A program made the position numbers and the translations under genes. Shown here one piece after another: positions 42,218 to 49,828 of a DNA stretch of 64,000 bases (position 1 is its first letter; every line of letters begins with the position of its first letter). Below the pieces are notes generated by a model. It saw only the letters and a list, made by a program, of their open reading frames with translations, searched no databases and was not told the DNA's origin. This DNA comes from JAVJSU01 sp040219275 (GTDB lineage: Bacteria > Chloroflexota > Anaerolineae > Aggregatilineales > Phototrophicaceae). Where the stretch lies: contig JAVJSU010000066.1 in assembly GCA_040219275.1 (NCBI GenBank), forward strand, positions 55,077 to 119,076, read 5' to 3'.

Positions 42218-43828
42218 ATGGTTTATCCATTTGATTTACAGGAAAATAGTATCCTTCCAACAATTCTCATTGTTGACGATCAACCGGAGAATATCAAGGT
42301 ATTCGCGGAATTATTGAGCCGTAAAGGCTATGTTTGCGAGACGATGACGGACGGCATGAGTGCGTTAGATCAGGTGGAGTCGATGATGCCTGATCTGATT
42401 TTGCTAGATATTTTGATGCCAGGTTTATCCGGTTTTGAGGTGTGCTTGCATCTTAAAAATATGCCCGCAGTTGCCGCAATTCCGGTAATTTTCGTCAGCG
42501 CGAAGGAAGACCTGGATAGTCGTCTTCAAGCATTTGAAGTAGGCGGGGTAGATTATATTTCAAAGCCTATTCAGCCCATCGAACTCATCGCACGGGTAAA
42601 CGCGCATGTTCAATTATATCGGCTAAAGCGACAAAGTGATGCCTTCAATGAGCAACTTAATGAACAAATCGCTGAACGCACACAACAACTCAACCGCCTC
42701 AATGAACGTATGGCGACGATCCTCGCCAGTGTGACGGATGCCATTCTACTATTGACCAGCGACGGGAAAATCTCCAATACCAATCGCGGATTTGATACCA
42801 TGTTTAGCTATAGCCCCGATGAATTGTTCGATTTTCCACTGTCTCATCTCGTGTTGGAAAGTTATCTGGACGCGCTGGATACCGCACTGGACCATATTAA
42901 TTCCGGTGGATCGCATGTACAGGTGTACGCTGAAGCCGTGCGTAAAGATCAAACGGTATTTGATGTTGAGTTGACCTTTTCACGTATTCCGCAAGACCCC
43001 GATCATATTGTGTGCACCTGTCATGATATTAGCCATCTGAAAGAAACCGAACGCATCAAAGATAATTTCATCTCGATGGTCACGCACGAATTACGCACGC
43101 CCATCACAACGCTGACCCTCATTAGCAGTACGTTGATGACCCATTATGACCGTATGACGGAGGATCAACGCCGCGTTCGCATGGGACATTTGCAGACGCA
43201 AGCGGGTGTCCTACGAGAACTGGTGGAGTCCGTGCTCGATATTAGCCGACTGAACGCCCGCAACATGGAATTCGGCAATACGGTTGTTGATATTACGGAC
43301 GCGGCAAGCCATGTCATGAACGAATTAGCGCAAACGGCACTTGAGAAAGACGTTGCGCTTCATGCGGAATTGCCCGATACATCGGTGATGGTTTGTGGTG
43401 AAACTGTGGATATTTCACGGATCTGGCGCAATCTTATCAGTAACGCGATCAAGTATACCGATGCCGGTGGAGAAATCGTGGTCAGGTTAGGGGAAATGCA
43501 GGTTTCGCAAGATCATGAGTGGCGCAGTAATTTGACGTTACCCGCATCCATACCTGCGTTGCAAGCCGGTCACTACTGTGTTGGGCAGGTCGCAGATACG
43601 GGACACGGCATGGACGCGCGAGATATTGACGGTTTATTTGTACGGTTTTTTCGGGGATGGGCGAAGCAAAGTCCGATTCCGGGGACAGGGCTTGGCTTAT
43701 CACTTGTCAAGGAACTTCTCGAAGCCTATCACGGCAACATCTGTGTAGAAAGTGAACCTGGCATCGGCTCTACGTTTACTTTTTGGTTACCCATATATTC
43801 AGATCAGACAAAAGAGGGCATACGATGA
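42218..43828 (+). CDS. Hybrid: receiver-PAS-histidine kinase
   Basis: The 536-residue protein begins with a receiver domain (ILIVDDQPENIKV, phosphoacceptor Asp64 in LILLDILMPG, Lys in YISKPIQP), a coiled coil (residues 130-165), a PAS domain (about 165-280) and a kinase core. HisKA has His290 in VTHELRTPITTL; the ATPase has LISNAIKYTD (N box), DTGHGMDA (G1) and GTGLGLSLVKE (G2). There is no membrane helix. It is a receiver-first hybrid, which usually gets phosphate from another kinase. It overlaps the next receiver-kinase gene by 4 bp. AAAGG lies 12 bp upstream. Confidence 0.92.
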   Translation: MVYPFDLQENSILPTILIVDDQPENIKVFAELLSRKGYVCETMTDGMSALDQVESMMPDLILLDILMPGLSGFEVCLHLKNMPAVAAIPVIFVSAKEDLDSRLQAFEVGGVDYISKPIQPIELIARVNAHVQLYRLKRQSDAFNEQLNEQIAERTQQLNRLNERMATILASVTDAILLLTSDGKISNTNRGFDTMFSYSPDELFDFPLSHLVLESYLDALDTALDHINSGGSHVQVYAEAVRKDQTVFDVELTFSRIPQDPDHIVCTCHDISHLKETERIKDNFISMVTHELRTPITTLTLISSTLMTHYDRMTEDQRRVRMGHLQTQAGVLRELVESVLDISRLNARNMEFGNTVVDITDAASHVMNELAQTALEKDVALHAELPDTSVMVCGETVDISRIWRNLISNAIKYTDAGGEIVVRLGEMQVSQDHEWRSNLTLPASIPALQAGHYCVGQVADTGHGMDARDIDGLFVRFFRGWAKQSPIPGTGLGLSLVKELLEAYHGNICVESEPGIGSTFTFWLPIYSDQTKEGIR

Positions 43829-44925
43829 CAAATACAGTATTACTTGTGGAAGATAACTCGACCTTGCGTGAGAGTATCGCCTTTGAACTGGAAATGCGTG
43901 ATTATGATGTGCTACAAGCGGAAGATGGAAACGCCGCTCTCAGGGTGTTGTCATCATCGGAACGCCTGCCAGACATCATCGTGAGTGATATTGCCATGCC
44001 GGATATGGACGGTTATGCACTGTTAGAACACACCCGCAACAATAGCCACTGGCAGAATATCCCGTTCATTTTCCTTACCGCATTTGGCTCAAAGAATGCC
44101 GTGCGGATCGGGCATGATCTCGGCGTGGACGATTATCTGGTGAAACCGTTTGAACCAGATATGCTAGTTGCGACGATGGAAAGCAAAATCAAACGGTTCC
44201 AGCAGTTGCGGCAAAATACGATGGAAGAAGTGGAGGGGATGCGACGGGAGTTTCTGCGGATGATCTCTCATGAGCTACGCACACCACTGACATCAATATA
44301 CGGATCATCAGAAATGTTAACCAAACTTCTACCAAAAGTGTCCGATGAGGTTACGGAGCAACTGGTAGAATTGTTACGTTCTGGCACAGCGCGAATGCGA
44401 AGATTAATTGAACGACTTGTTTCGCTCGTGCAGATTGAAAGCGGAAAATTGCGTGAACAATACGAAGGCAGTACCGCGGTTGTTGACCTGAATGATGTGG
44501 TTCGCAACGCACTAAAAAGCTACATCACGCCAGATTTCGCGAAGACGGTCAACTTCACAGCCCATCCCGATTCTGCTACCATTAAAGGAATCGCACCTTT
44601 CCTTGAATTGGCGATTTTTGAACTTATCCATAATGCAGATCGCTACGGTTACGATGAGGCGCAAATCTCTATTGAGATCGGGCGCGTTGGTAATCTGGTC
44701 GCGCTTACAGTTCGTGATACCGGGTTTGGCATCAAGCCGGATTTGCTCGCTCAATTACAACAGGATTTAGTGTTGCAAGGCAGTAGTTATCTTAATGGTA
44801 AGGGAATGGGTGTTGGGCTAGTGCTCGTACGTGACATTACGCGTATCCATGCCGGCACGCTCGTTCTGGAAAGTGAAGTCAATACAGGGACAACCATCAC
44901 CCTGACCTTTCCACTGGCGAGTTAG
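43825..44925 (+). CDS. Hybrid: receiver-histidine kinase
   Basis: The 366-residue protein has a receiver (VLLVEDNSTLRES, Asp55 in DIIVSDIAMPDMDG, Lys in YLVKPFEPD), then HisKA with His149 in MISHELRTPLTSI and an ATPase with N box ELIHNADRYG, G1 DTGFGI and G2 GMGVGLVLVRD. There is no PAS or output domain. ATG 43825 overlaps the previous stop (ATGA) and has AGAGGG upstream; the longer frame from 43783 lies inside the previous gene. With the preceding gene it can form a phosphorelay of two receiver-kinases. No DNA-binding regulator is encoded nearby. Confidence 0.92.
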   Translation: MTNTVLLVEDNSTLRESIAFELEMRDYDVLQAEDGNAALRVLSSSERLPDIIVSDIAMPDMDGYALLEHTRNNSHWQNIPFIFLTAFGSKNAVRIGHDLGVDDYLVKPFEPDMLVATMESKIKRFQQLRQNTMEEVEGMRREFLRMISHELRTPLTSIYGSSEMLTKLLPKVSDEVTEQLVELLRSGTARMRRLIERLVSLVQIESGKLREQYEGSTAVVDLNDVVRNALKSYITPDFAKTVNFTAHPDSATIKGIAPFLELAIFELIHNADRYGYDEAQISIEIGRVGNLVALTVRDTGFGIKPDLLAQLQQDLVLQGSSYLNGKGMGVGLVLVRDITRIHAGTLVLESEVNTGTTITLTFPLAS

Positions 44926-44940
44926 CGCAACTCATCCGCT

Positions 44941-44972
44941 ACCCATGCCGCGATCATGTTGTCGGCATGGGT
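44941..44972. terminator. Perfect 10-bp hairpin between convergent genes
   Basis: ACCCATGCCG (44941-44950) and CGGCATGGGT (44963-44972) pair perfectly over a 12-base loop. It starts 15 bp after the receiver-kinase stop, and its last base is the first base of the SDR stop codon. No T-run follows on either strand, so it is terminator-like only. Confidence 0.55.
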
Positions 44973-45778
44973 TAACTCACCAGATACTTTTTAAGCAATT
45001 TACCGTATTTATTGAGGATTAGCACATCTGCCATACAGGGAGAAATCGCATTCAGCAGGGTCAACGCCCGTGCTCCGAAACCCATCACATGCACGGATTT
45101 ATTGTTCGCAATAGCGGACAAAAGCGCCTTTGCAATCTGTTCCGGTGGCACGATGTTCACACCCATTTCCTGCCATAAAGGTTGATAGGGACGTTCCGCC
45201 TCGGTATCTGCGGTGGTCGGACCAAAATACTTCACATGAACCGCATGTTTCATCTGGCGCAATTCCCGATTGACCGATTCAATGAAGCCGTGTAATCCTG
45301 CCCTTGAGGCGACATCCACACTATAGAACGGGAATGCCAGCCGTCCGTCACCAAAGCCACCCAGATGAACAATAATACCCTGATTTTGTGCAATGAAATG
45401 GGGCAAAAAGGCATGGGTGATGTGGATTGAACCGGTCAGATTGATGTTGATGGTCTGCTGAATTTCGCTTTCTGTGTGTGCCAGCAGGGGTTTGCGAACA
45501 TCAAAGCCGGTGGCGTTGATAACCATATCTATCCGCCCGAAACGCGCCACTGTAGTGGTGACTGTGTCGTCAATCTCCTGTGGTTGTGTAATATCTGCGA
45601 GCACATAAGCGTTACGATTGCCTAATTGCGCCGCGATTAACTGTAACTGTTCCGCCTTACGCCCCACGAGCATCAATGACGCGCCGTGCTGATGAAGTGC
45701 GCGGGCAATGGCTTCACCTAACCCCCCTGTAGCCCCGAAGATCACCACAACTTTGTCTGTAAACCCGGTTTTCGCCAT
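44972..45778 (-). CDS. SDR-like protein lacking the catalytic Tyr-x3-Lys pattern
   Basis: The 268-residue protein has the SDR Rossmann start VVIFGATGGLGEAIARAL and the NATGF strand (usual NNAG). At the active site the text is VHLGGFGDG and FYSVDVASRAGL: the Ser is replaced by Gly and the Lys of YxxxK by Val, while the Tyr remains. The C-terminus is basic and hydrophobic (ISPCMADVLILNKYGKLLKKYL). It may bind NAD(P) without normal dehydrogenase activity, or use other residues. GGAG lies about 14 bp upstream. Expression is probably controlled through the palindrome at 45819-45842. Confidence 0.82.
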   Translation of the reverse strand: MAKTGFTDKVVVIFGATGGLGEAIARALHQHGASLMLVGRKAEQLQLIAAQLGNRNAYVLADITQPQEIDDTVTTTVARFGRIDMVINATGFDVRKPLLAHTESEIQQTININLTGSIHITHAFLPHFIAQNQGIIVHLGGFGDGRLAFPFYSVDVASRAGLHGFIESVNRELRQMKHAVHVKYFGPTTADTEAERPYQPLWQEMGVNIVPPEQIAKALLSAIANNKSVHVMGFGARALTLLNAISPCMADVLILNKYGKLLKKYLVS

Positions 45779-45818
45779 CGTTAATAGGCGCTCCTGTATG
45801 CTTGATTATTTGAATCTT

Positions 45819-45848
45819 ACTATACCGTCTGGACGGTATAGTTGTCAA
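45819..45848 (-). promoter_or_regulatory. Promoter TTGACA-18 bp-TATAGT with a 24-bp palindrome
   Basis: Read leftward, -35 TTGACA is at 45843-45848 and -10 TATAGT at 45819-45824. Between and over them lies ACTATACCGTC-TG-GACGGTATAGT (45819-45842), an inverted repeat with perfect 11-bp arms. The core ACCGTC-TG-GACGGT is of TetR-operator type. It drives the SDR-like gene; no TetR gene is in the window. Confidence 0.78.
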
Positions 45849-45849
45849 G

Positions 45850-45893
45850 ATAAAAACAAAAAGCGACGGTGTTTCTATGCGAGCCGTCGCTTT
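45850..45893 (-). terminator. Rho-independent terminator of the wHTH/membrane operon
   Basis: AAAGCGACGG (45860-45869) pairs with CCGTCGCTTT (45884-45893) over 10 bp. On the minus strand TTTTTGTTTTTATC follows. It begins 15 bp after the wHTH stop codon and insulates the SDR promoter just downstream. Confidence 0.88.
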
Positions 45894-45907
45894 GTTGTGT
45901 GGTGGGG

Positions 45908-46240
45908 TCAGGCGTTATCATCCGCGACCCACTGTGCCGCCTGTGAGCGCAAATTATTCAGGCGTTTCCAATGTTCGCTGATTGCCAGCTTGCCTTTGTC
46001 CGTTAATCCCACCTGAGTTACCGGTTTTTTCCCCTCAAAGTGCTTATCAATTTGAATAAACCCTGCGTCTTCCAATTTGCTCAAGTGTGCAGACAGGTTG
46101 CCCTTCGTCAATCCGGTCAGGCTTTGCAGAAATAAGAATTCAGCATGGTCGGCTGATGAAAGGGCGGTCATGATGGCAAGCCGTGCCGGTTCATGGATGA
46201 GCTTATCTAGCCCCGCAAGGTCTTCAAATGGGGTGGTCAT
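45908..46240 (-). CDS. Winged-helix transcriptional regulator (HTH_34 type)
   Basis: The 110-residue protein is one winged-helix domain: IHEPARLAIMTALSS, FLQSLTGLTKGNLSAHLSKLEDAGFIQI (recognition helix), and a wing with GKKPVTQVGLTDKGK. This matches the small HTH_34/MarR-like regulators that often sit beside membrane proteins. It overlaps the upstream membrane-protein gene by 4 bp and is co-transcribed with it. It probably binds the twin GTTTGnnnnnCAAAC sites around the operon promoter (46864-46931) and represses itself. Confidence 0.85.
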   Translation of the reverse strand: MTTPFEDLAGLDKLIHEPARLAIMTALSSADHAEFLFLQSLTGLTKGNLSAHLSKLEDAGFIQIDKHFEGKKPVTQVGLTDKGKLAISEHWKRLNNLRSQAAQWVADDNA

Positions 46241-46827
46241 GCGTATTCCTCTTCATGGATTGAGTCAGGGGCAGGGCGTTGCAACACACGGGTCAGCGCC
46301 CTATGATCGAACACCCCGGCGATGGAATGTACGATTCCCAATACAATCAAAAACCACGAGACGCGCTCTGATGACTCAACGACCTGTGGCAAGGCGACCA
46401 TCAATAACAAAACAATGGCTAATGGCAGGTAATGGGGCAGTAAGCCATCAGAAATATACCAGCGATAGACAAAAAATGTGGCAATAATGAGCATTGAGGG
46501 GGAGAATGGTAAATCAGCAAACATTTCGATCAAGAAAACTACAATTGCCGCGGTTATCCAAACGGGATCGGCGATACCGGATTGGCGCGACTGTACACTC
46601 CCATAAAGGGCATTATAACGCTTGCCGACCCAATCATAACTTGCATAACCCAGCCCAATTAAGATAAGCATCCCAATAACCACACCCCAGCCCGAAATTA
46701 AATCCATACTTGAGGCGATGGACAAAACGCCCACCATCGCCATGCAGATACTCAATGGAATTTGCCGGAGACCTTGCATATCCCCATAATTCTCGGTGAT
46801 AAAGCGAATATGTTTCAAGTTTTGCAT
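46237..46827 (-). CDS. Multi-helix membrane protein of unknown function
   Basis: The 196-residue protein has five or six membrane helices: LSICMAMVGVLSIASS, GWGVVIGMLILIGLGYASYDW, WITAAIVVFLIEMFADL, MLIIATFFVYRWYI, YLPLAIVLLLMVAL and WFLIVLGIVHSIAGVF. The C-terminus, after FDHRALTRVLQ, is short and acidic. I do not recognise a functional family; such proteins are common partners of HTH_34 regulators. ATG 46827 has GGAG 10 bp upstream. It is the first gene of the two-gene operon under the twin-operator promoter. Confidence 0.75.
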   Translation of the reverse strand: MQNLKHIRFITENYGDMQGLRQIPLSICMAMVGVLSIASSMDLISGWGVVIGMLILIGLGYASYDWVGKRYNALYGSVQSRQSGIADPVWITAAIVVFLIEMFADLPFSPSMLIIATFFVYRWYISDGLLPHYLPLAIVLLLMVALPQVVESSERVSWFLIVLGIVHSIAGVFDHRALTRVLQRPAPDSIHEEEYA

Positions 46828-46863
46828 AGTCAAATTACTCCAGAAAGTGATTACGATAAACAG

Positions 46864-46931
46864 GTTTGCGTTACAAACTAGATGGTAATATCATTTTTGA
46901 TCTATGTCAAGAACCAGTTTGCGATACAAAC
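46864..46931 (-). promoter_or_regulatory. Promoter TTGACA-17 bp-TACCAT flanked by two matching operators
   Basis: Read leftward, -35 TTGACA is 46905-46910 and -10 TACCAT is 46882-46887. Operator A (GTTTG-CGTTA-CAAAC, 46864-46878) covers the start point near 46875. Operator B (GTTTG-CGATA-CAAAC, 46917-46931) lies just upstream of -35. Their centres are 53 bp apart, about five helical turns, so both face the same side of the DNA. Confidence 0.8.
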
Positions 46932-47050
46932 CGTTAACGCAAAAGAAAAGGACGCGCCACCGTTAATCAGGCAGACACGCCCTTAAACACCCATCATAAG
47001 TGTTTTTTTCTGTGGTTTTAGCTGGAACTCTGTTTACGCGCTCAGTCCGC

Positions 47051-47665
47051 CTAATGCCCTAGCCTGATTTCGCGGACAGATTCTTTGCTAAGTTCTAGAA
47101 TCAATGCGTTAAATTCTTCGATGGTCAACCCGAAGATTAACTCATCGAAATATTTGCCGTCCGTGTAAATGTGACGGCGGATGCGCCCCTCCGCATGACA
47201 GCCAAGCCGTTTCGCGTGATTAATCATCGGCTGGTTGTTTTCCTGACAGTGAATGTTGTACTTCTGAAACCGCAATTCATGAAAGGCATAGCGTAAGACA
47301 ATGATCTTGGCATCAAGTCCGTAGCCGTTCCCTCGAAAAGGTCGGTAAATCCGGCTTCCGGTCTCGAATGTGCCATTTTTCTGATTCATCGAGTGGATGT
47401 TGATCCCGCCCACCAATTCAGCATCCAATGTCTCAATGGAGAACATGATGCGCTCGTCCATATGATTAAACTCTGCGAAGCGTTCCGCAAATGCTTGCGC
47501 GGCATGGTTCGATTTGGGAAGATCCATCCCCGCATTGAGAAATCGCACCGCGTCGCTATCCGAGCGTTCTTCCGCCAGCCATAACTCGGCATCTTTAGCG
47601 TGCATCGGGCGTAAACGGGTACGTTCCCCTTGCCAATAATAATTCTGAGGAGGTGTCGCAATCAT
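47051..47665 (-). CDS. GNAT-family N-acetyltransferase (RimJ/RimL-like)
   Basis: The 204-residue protein has the RimJ-type GNAT fold: YYWQGERTRLRPMHAKDAELW, FSIETLDAELVGGINIHSM, and the acetyl-CoA loop YRPFRGNGYGLDAKIIVLRY. The tail FQKYNIHCQENNQPMINHAKRLG with GRIRRHIYTDGKY is the usual C-terminal stretch. It transfers an acetyl group to an amine; the target may be a protein N-terminus or a small molecule. ATG 47665 lies 16 bp after the CoA-binding gene stop; the SD is weak, so translation may be coupled. Confidence 0.87.
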   Translation of the reverse strand: MIATPPQNYYWQGERTRLRPMHAKDAELWLAEERSDSDAVRFLNAGMDLPKSNHAAQAFAERFAEFNHMDERIMFSIETLDAELVGGINIHSMNQKNGTFETGSRIYRPFRGNGYGLDAKIIVLRYAFHELRFQKYNIHCQENNQPMINHAKRLGCHAEGRIRRHIYTDGKYFDELIFGLTIEEFNALILELSKESVREIRLGH

Positions 47666-47681
47666 GAGCTTCTTTCCGCCA

Positions 47682-48149
47682 CTATTTCGGCAATCTGCCT
47701 GCCCAGCCCATGACCGTTCGCAGACATTTATGACCAAAATCAACCGGTTCACAGAACATCATCGGGCAACCGCCATCGAGGACTTGAATGCCGTGTTGAC
47801 GGCAAAATTCTACTGCGTCGTCAGAGACACTATTGCCGAGACTGCGGTGCATCCACACGCGCTTAACGCCGGCATCCGCGCAATCCCGCACAACGGAGTC
47901 GGTGACTTCCGGCGTGGTGACAATAACGACATTCTCTATACCATCGGGAATGCTCCCAATAGTGGGGTAGCAGGGATCACCCTCAACTTCTTCCGCGTTC
48001 GGGTTGATCGCAAACACCTGATAGCCGGTATCGCGCAATTTTTTGTAGATGATATTCGCCGAGTCTTGCTCTGTGCGAGACACACCCGCGACTGCGATCC
48101 GCTTTTGTGATAAAAATTCATCTGCTCTAACACGTAAATTGCTCATCAT
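47682..48149 (-). CDS. CoA-binding (YccU-like) Rossmann protein
   Basis: The 155-residue protein is one CoA_binding_2 domain: KRIAVAGVSRTEQDSANIIY, YQVFAINPNAEEVEGDPCYP, VVIVTTPEVTDSVVRDCADA, RVWMHRSLGNSV and LDGGCPMMFCEP. The family resembles the N-terminal domain of succinyl-CoA synthetase alpha; its role is not known. It starts at ATG 48149 or 48146 (GGAGAG upstream; 48146 has the better spacing). It is the first gene of a two-gene operon with the GNAT gene. A 9-bp inverted repeat lies just upstream. Confidence 0.88.
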   Translation of the reverse strand: MMSNLRVRADEFLSQKRIAVAGVSRTEQDSANIIYKKLRDTGYQVFAINPNAEEVEGDPCYPTIGSIPDGIENVVIVTTPEVTDSVVRDCADAGVKRVWMHRSLGNSVSDDAVEFCRQHGIQVLDGGCPMMFCEPVDFGHKCLRTVMGWAGRLPK

Positions 48150-48159
48150 ATTCTCTCCA

Positions 48160-48182
48160 AAAGATAGATATGTTCTATCTTT
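48160..48182. promoter_or_regulatory. 9-bp perfect inverted repeat upstream of the CoA-binding gene
   Basis: AAAGATAGA (48160-48168) and TCTATCTTT (48174-48182) flank TATGT. It ends only 11 bp from the ATG and adjoins the SD, so a protein bound there, or a hairpin in RNA, would affect expression. Confidence 0.6.
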
Positions 48183-48261
48183 CTATACGATGGTAGATGA
48201 GCAATTGATGTGCTGATAGTGACAGGTGTCATGGGGAAAGCAGGACGTTACGCTAAACTTA

Positions 48262-48451
48262 CGTCAGTTCTGGATAAGCAAACGATTATGAATGACAATC
48301 ATTTTACGGCAAAAGACCTTGAATAACAGAAGCTCTTGGCTCTTGGCTCTTAGCTTTTAGCAAAAGCATTGTTTTTTTCAAACTAAAAGCCAAAAGCTAA
48401 CGGCTAAAAGCTACATTTCACAAATGTTCACCTTAAACAAATTCAGGTTAG
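48262..48451. repeat. ~190-bp intergenic repeat rich in 'AAAGCTAA' text, copy 2
   Basis: This is the second copy of the repeat at 9424-9607, including the same ends (ACGTCAGTTCTGGATAAGC and AATTCAGGTTAGAC). It ends only 2 bp before the stop codon of the oxidoreductase gene at 48454. It fills most of the 304-bp gap. Confidence 0.85.
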
Positions 48452-48453
48452 AC

Positions 48454-49740
48454 TTAGTCTCCGTACAGTTTGCGCGTATCTGCATCCACCCGTGCGCGAT
48501 ATTCCGGCATGTGAATCGTCTGATGGGTCAGGCGTGATTCCTCTGCCGCGAATGCCAACAGATGACTTTCCAGCGATTCACGCGCAGTCGTCACACTCTC
48601 ATCCGGCTTGCCATTGACGGCGTTCACGAAGCTCCGCACCATGCCAAAATCGCCGCCGCCGTGTGCGCTTTCATCGTTGGATTCAATAGCGATGTGTTCA
48701 GTTTCGCCTGTCAAATGATGTTTGATGGTGATTTTCGGGTCAATTTGTGTGAACTTGGCGTAGAGCGTCGCCTCCGTGCCGTCGTAGCGCATGGATCGAC
48801 ATTCCTCATCGCCCTGTCCCTGCATCGTCAGCGTGACCGTTGTGCCGTCTTCAAGTTCCATGTTCACCGTTTGATGATCGACCACATCGTTATCGGTATG
48901 ATAGACGCACTTGCCATAAGGACCGGTTCGCAACGCCTCCATCCGCGCCTCGACTGTGGGCGTGAGCGAGACCGCATTGTGGGGCCAGCCGTTACGATCT
49001 GATGCGTATACGCGTGGCGCATAATATTTACAGCTATCCGCGACGGGGCAATTATCTGTACAGCGCATCGTCGCACCTTCCGGCGCATTTTCTGGCTTAA
49101 AATGGGTCAACGAGCCAAACGAATTCAGCCAGACGACCTGCTTGCCGAGAATCCAATAGAGGATGTCAAAATCGTGGCAACACTTGGCGAGAATCATCGG
49201 ACCGGAGGACTCCAACTCGCGCCAATTACCGCGCACATAACTATGCGCCATGTGGAAAAACCACAGATTTTCCCGATGATCGACGCTGATAATCCGCCCC
49301 AAAACGCCGGAACGCACGATCTCGCGGATTTTTTGCCAGAACGGAGAATAGCGCAGAACGTGGCAAATCTGTAAATGCCTGCCGAGGTCTTCCGCCACCT
49401 GCACAAGGCGCACATTTTCTTCCAGCACGGGCGACATCGGCTTTTCCAGCAGAATATCATAACCTGCTTCCAGCGCCGCCAATGTGGAATCCATGTGCAT
49501 TCTGTCCATCGTGCAATTGATGAGCGCCTTCGCAATCTTGCCGTGTGAAAGCGCGTCTTCCCATGTGGAAAACGTGCGTTCCTGTGGTAAATCGTGCTCG
49601 CTGGCGATGCGATAACGACGGTCTTCTGCCGGTTCTGCGACGGCGGTCACTTCAAATTCTTGCGGATATTTGAGTGCAAATTTACTGTATGCCTGTCCGC
49701 GGCTTCCCGCGCCAATCACGATGGCATCTACTGGGGGCAT
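48454..49740 (-). CDS. Gfo/Idh/MocA-family oxidoreductase
   Basis: The 428-residue protein has an N-terminal NAD(P) Rossmann domain (DAIVIGAGSRGQAYSKFAL, ILLEKPMSP with the conserved EKP) and a C-terminal substrate domain (RENLWFFHMAHSYVRGNW, LAKCCHDFDILYW, with the family Asp/His site). A Cys-rich insert CTDNCPVADSCKYYAPR (three Cys close together) is distinctive. It probably oxidises a sugar or inositol derivative. It is the last gene of the leftward arm behind the ROK regulator and GH20, so a hexosamine-related sugar is the likely substrate. Confidence 0.88.
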   Translation of the reverse strand: MPPVDAIVIGAGSRGQAYSKFALKYPQEFEVTAVAEPAEDRRYRIASEHDLPQERTFSTWEDALSHGKIAKALINCTMDRMHMDSTLAALEAGYDILLEKPMSPVLEENVRLVQVAEDLGRHLQICHVLRYSPFWQKIREIVRSGVLGRIISVDHRENLWFFHMAHSYVRGNWRELESSGPMILAKCCHDFDILYWILGKQVVWLNSFGSLTHFKPENAPEGATMRCTDNCPVADSCKYYAPRVYASDRNGWPHNAVSLTPTVEARMEALRTGPYGKCVYHTDNDVVDHQTVNMELEDGTTVTLTMQGQGDEECRSMRYDGTEATLYAKFTQIDPKITIKHHLTGETEHIAIESNDESAHGGGDFGMVRSFVNAVNGKPDESVTTARESLESHLLAFAAEESRLTHQTIHMPEYRARVDADTRKLYGD

Positions 49741-49780
49741 GGCGTGTTTCTCCTAGACTCATGCGAATGGTAGTGCGAAT

Positions 49781-49808
49781 GTAGGGGCGACCTGTCAGGT
49801 CGCCCTAC
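49781..49808. repeat. Palindrome with GGCGACCTG/CAGGTCGCC arms between gh20 and the oxidoreductase gene
   Basis: The arms GTAG-g-GGCGACCTG and CAGGTCGCC-CTAC surround a single T. The same arms with a longer loop occur at 25603-25640. It lies in the 88-bp spacer between two genes of one operon and may process or stabilise the mRNA. Confidence 0.65.
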
Positions 49809-49828
49809 GAAGGTTTCGATCTGCGTAA

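Noticed and set aside
46984..47011. AAACAC/GTGTTTTTTT hairpin as a plus-strand terminator
   Set aside because: No plus-strand gene lies upstream, and the T-run is on the wrong strand for the leftward GNAT gene. Only a 5- to 6-bp stem is present.
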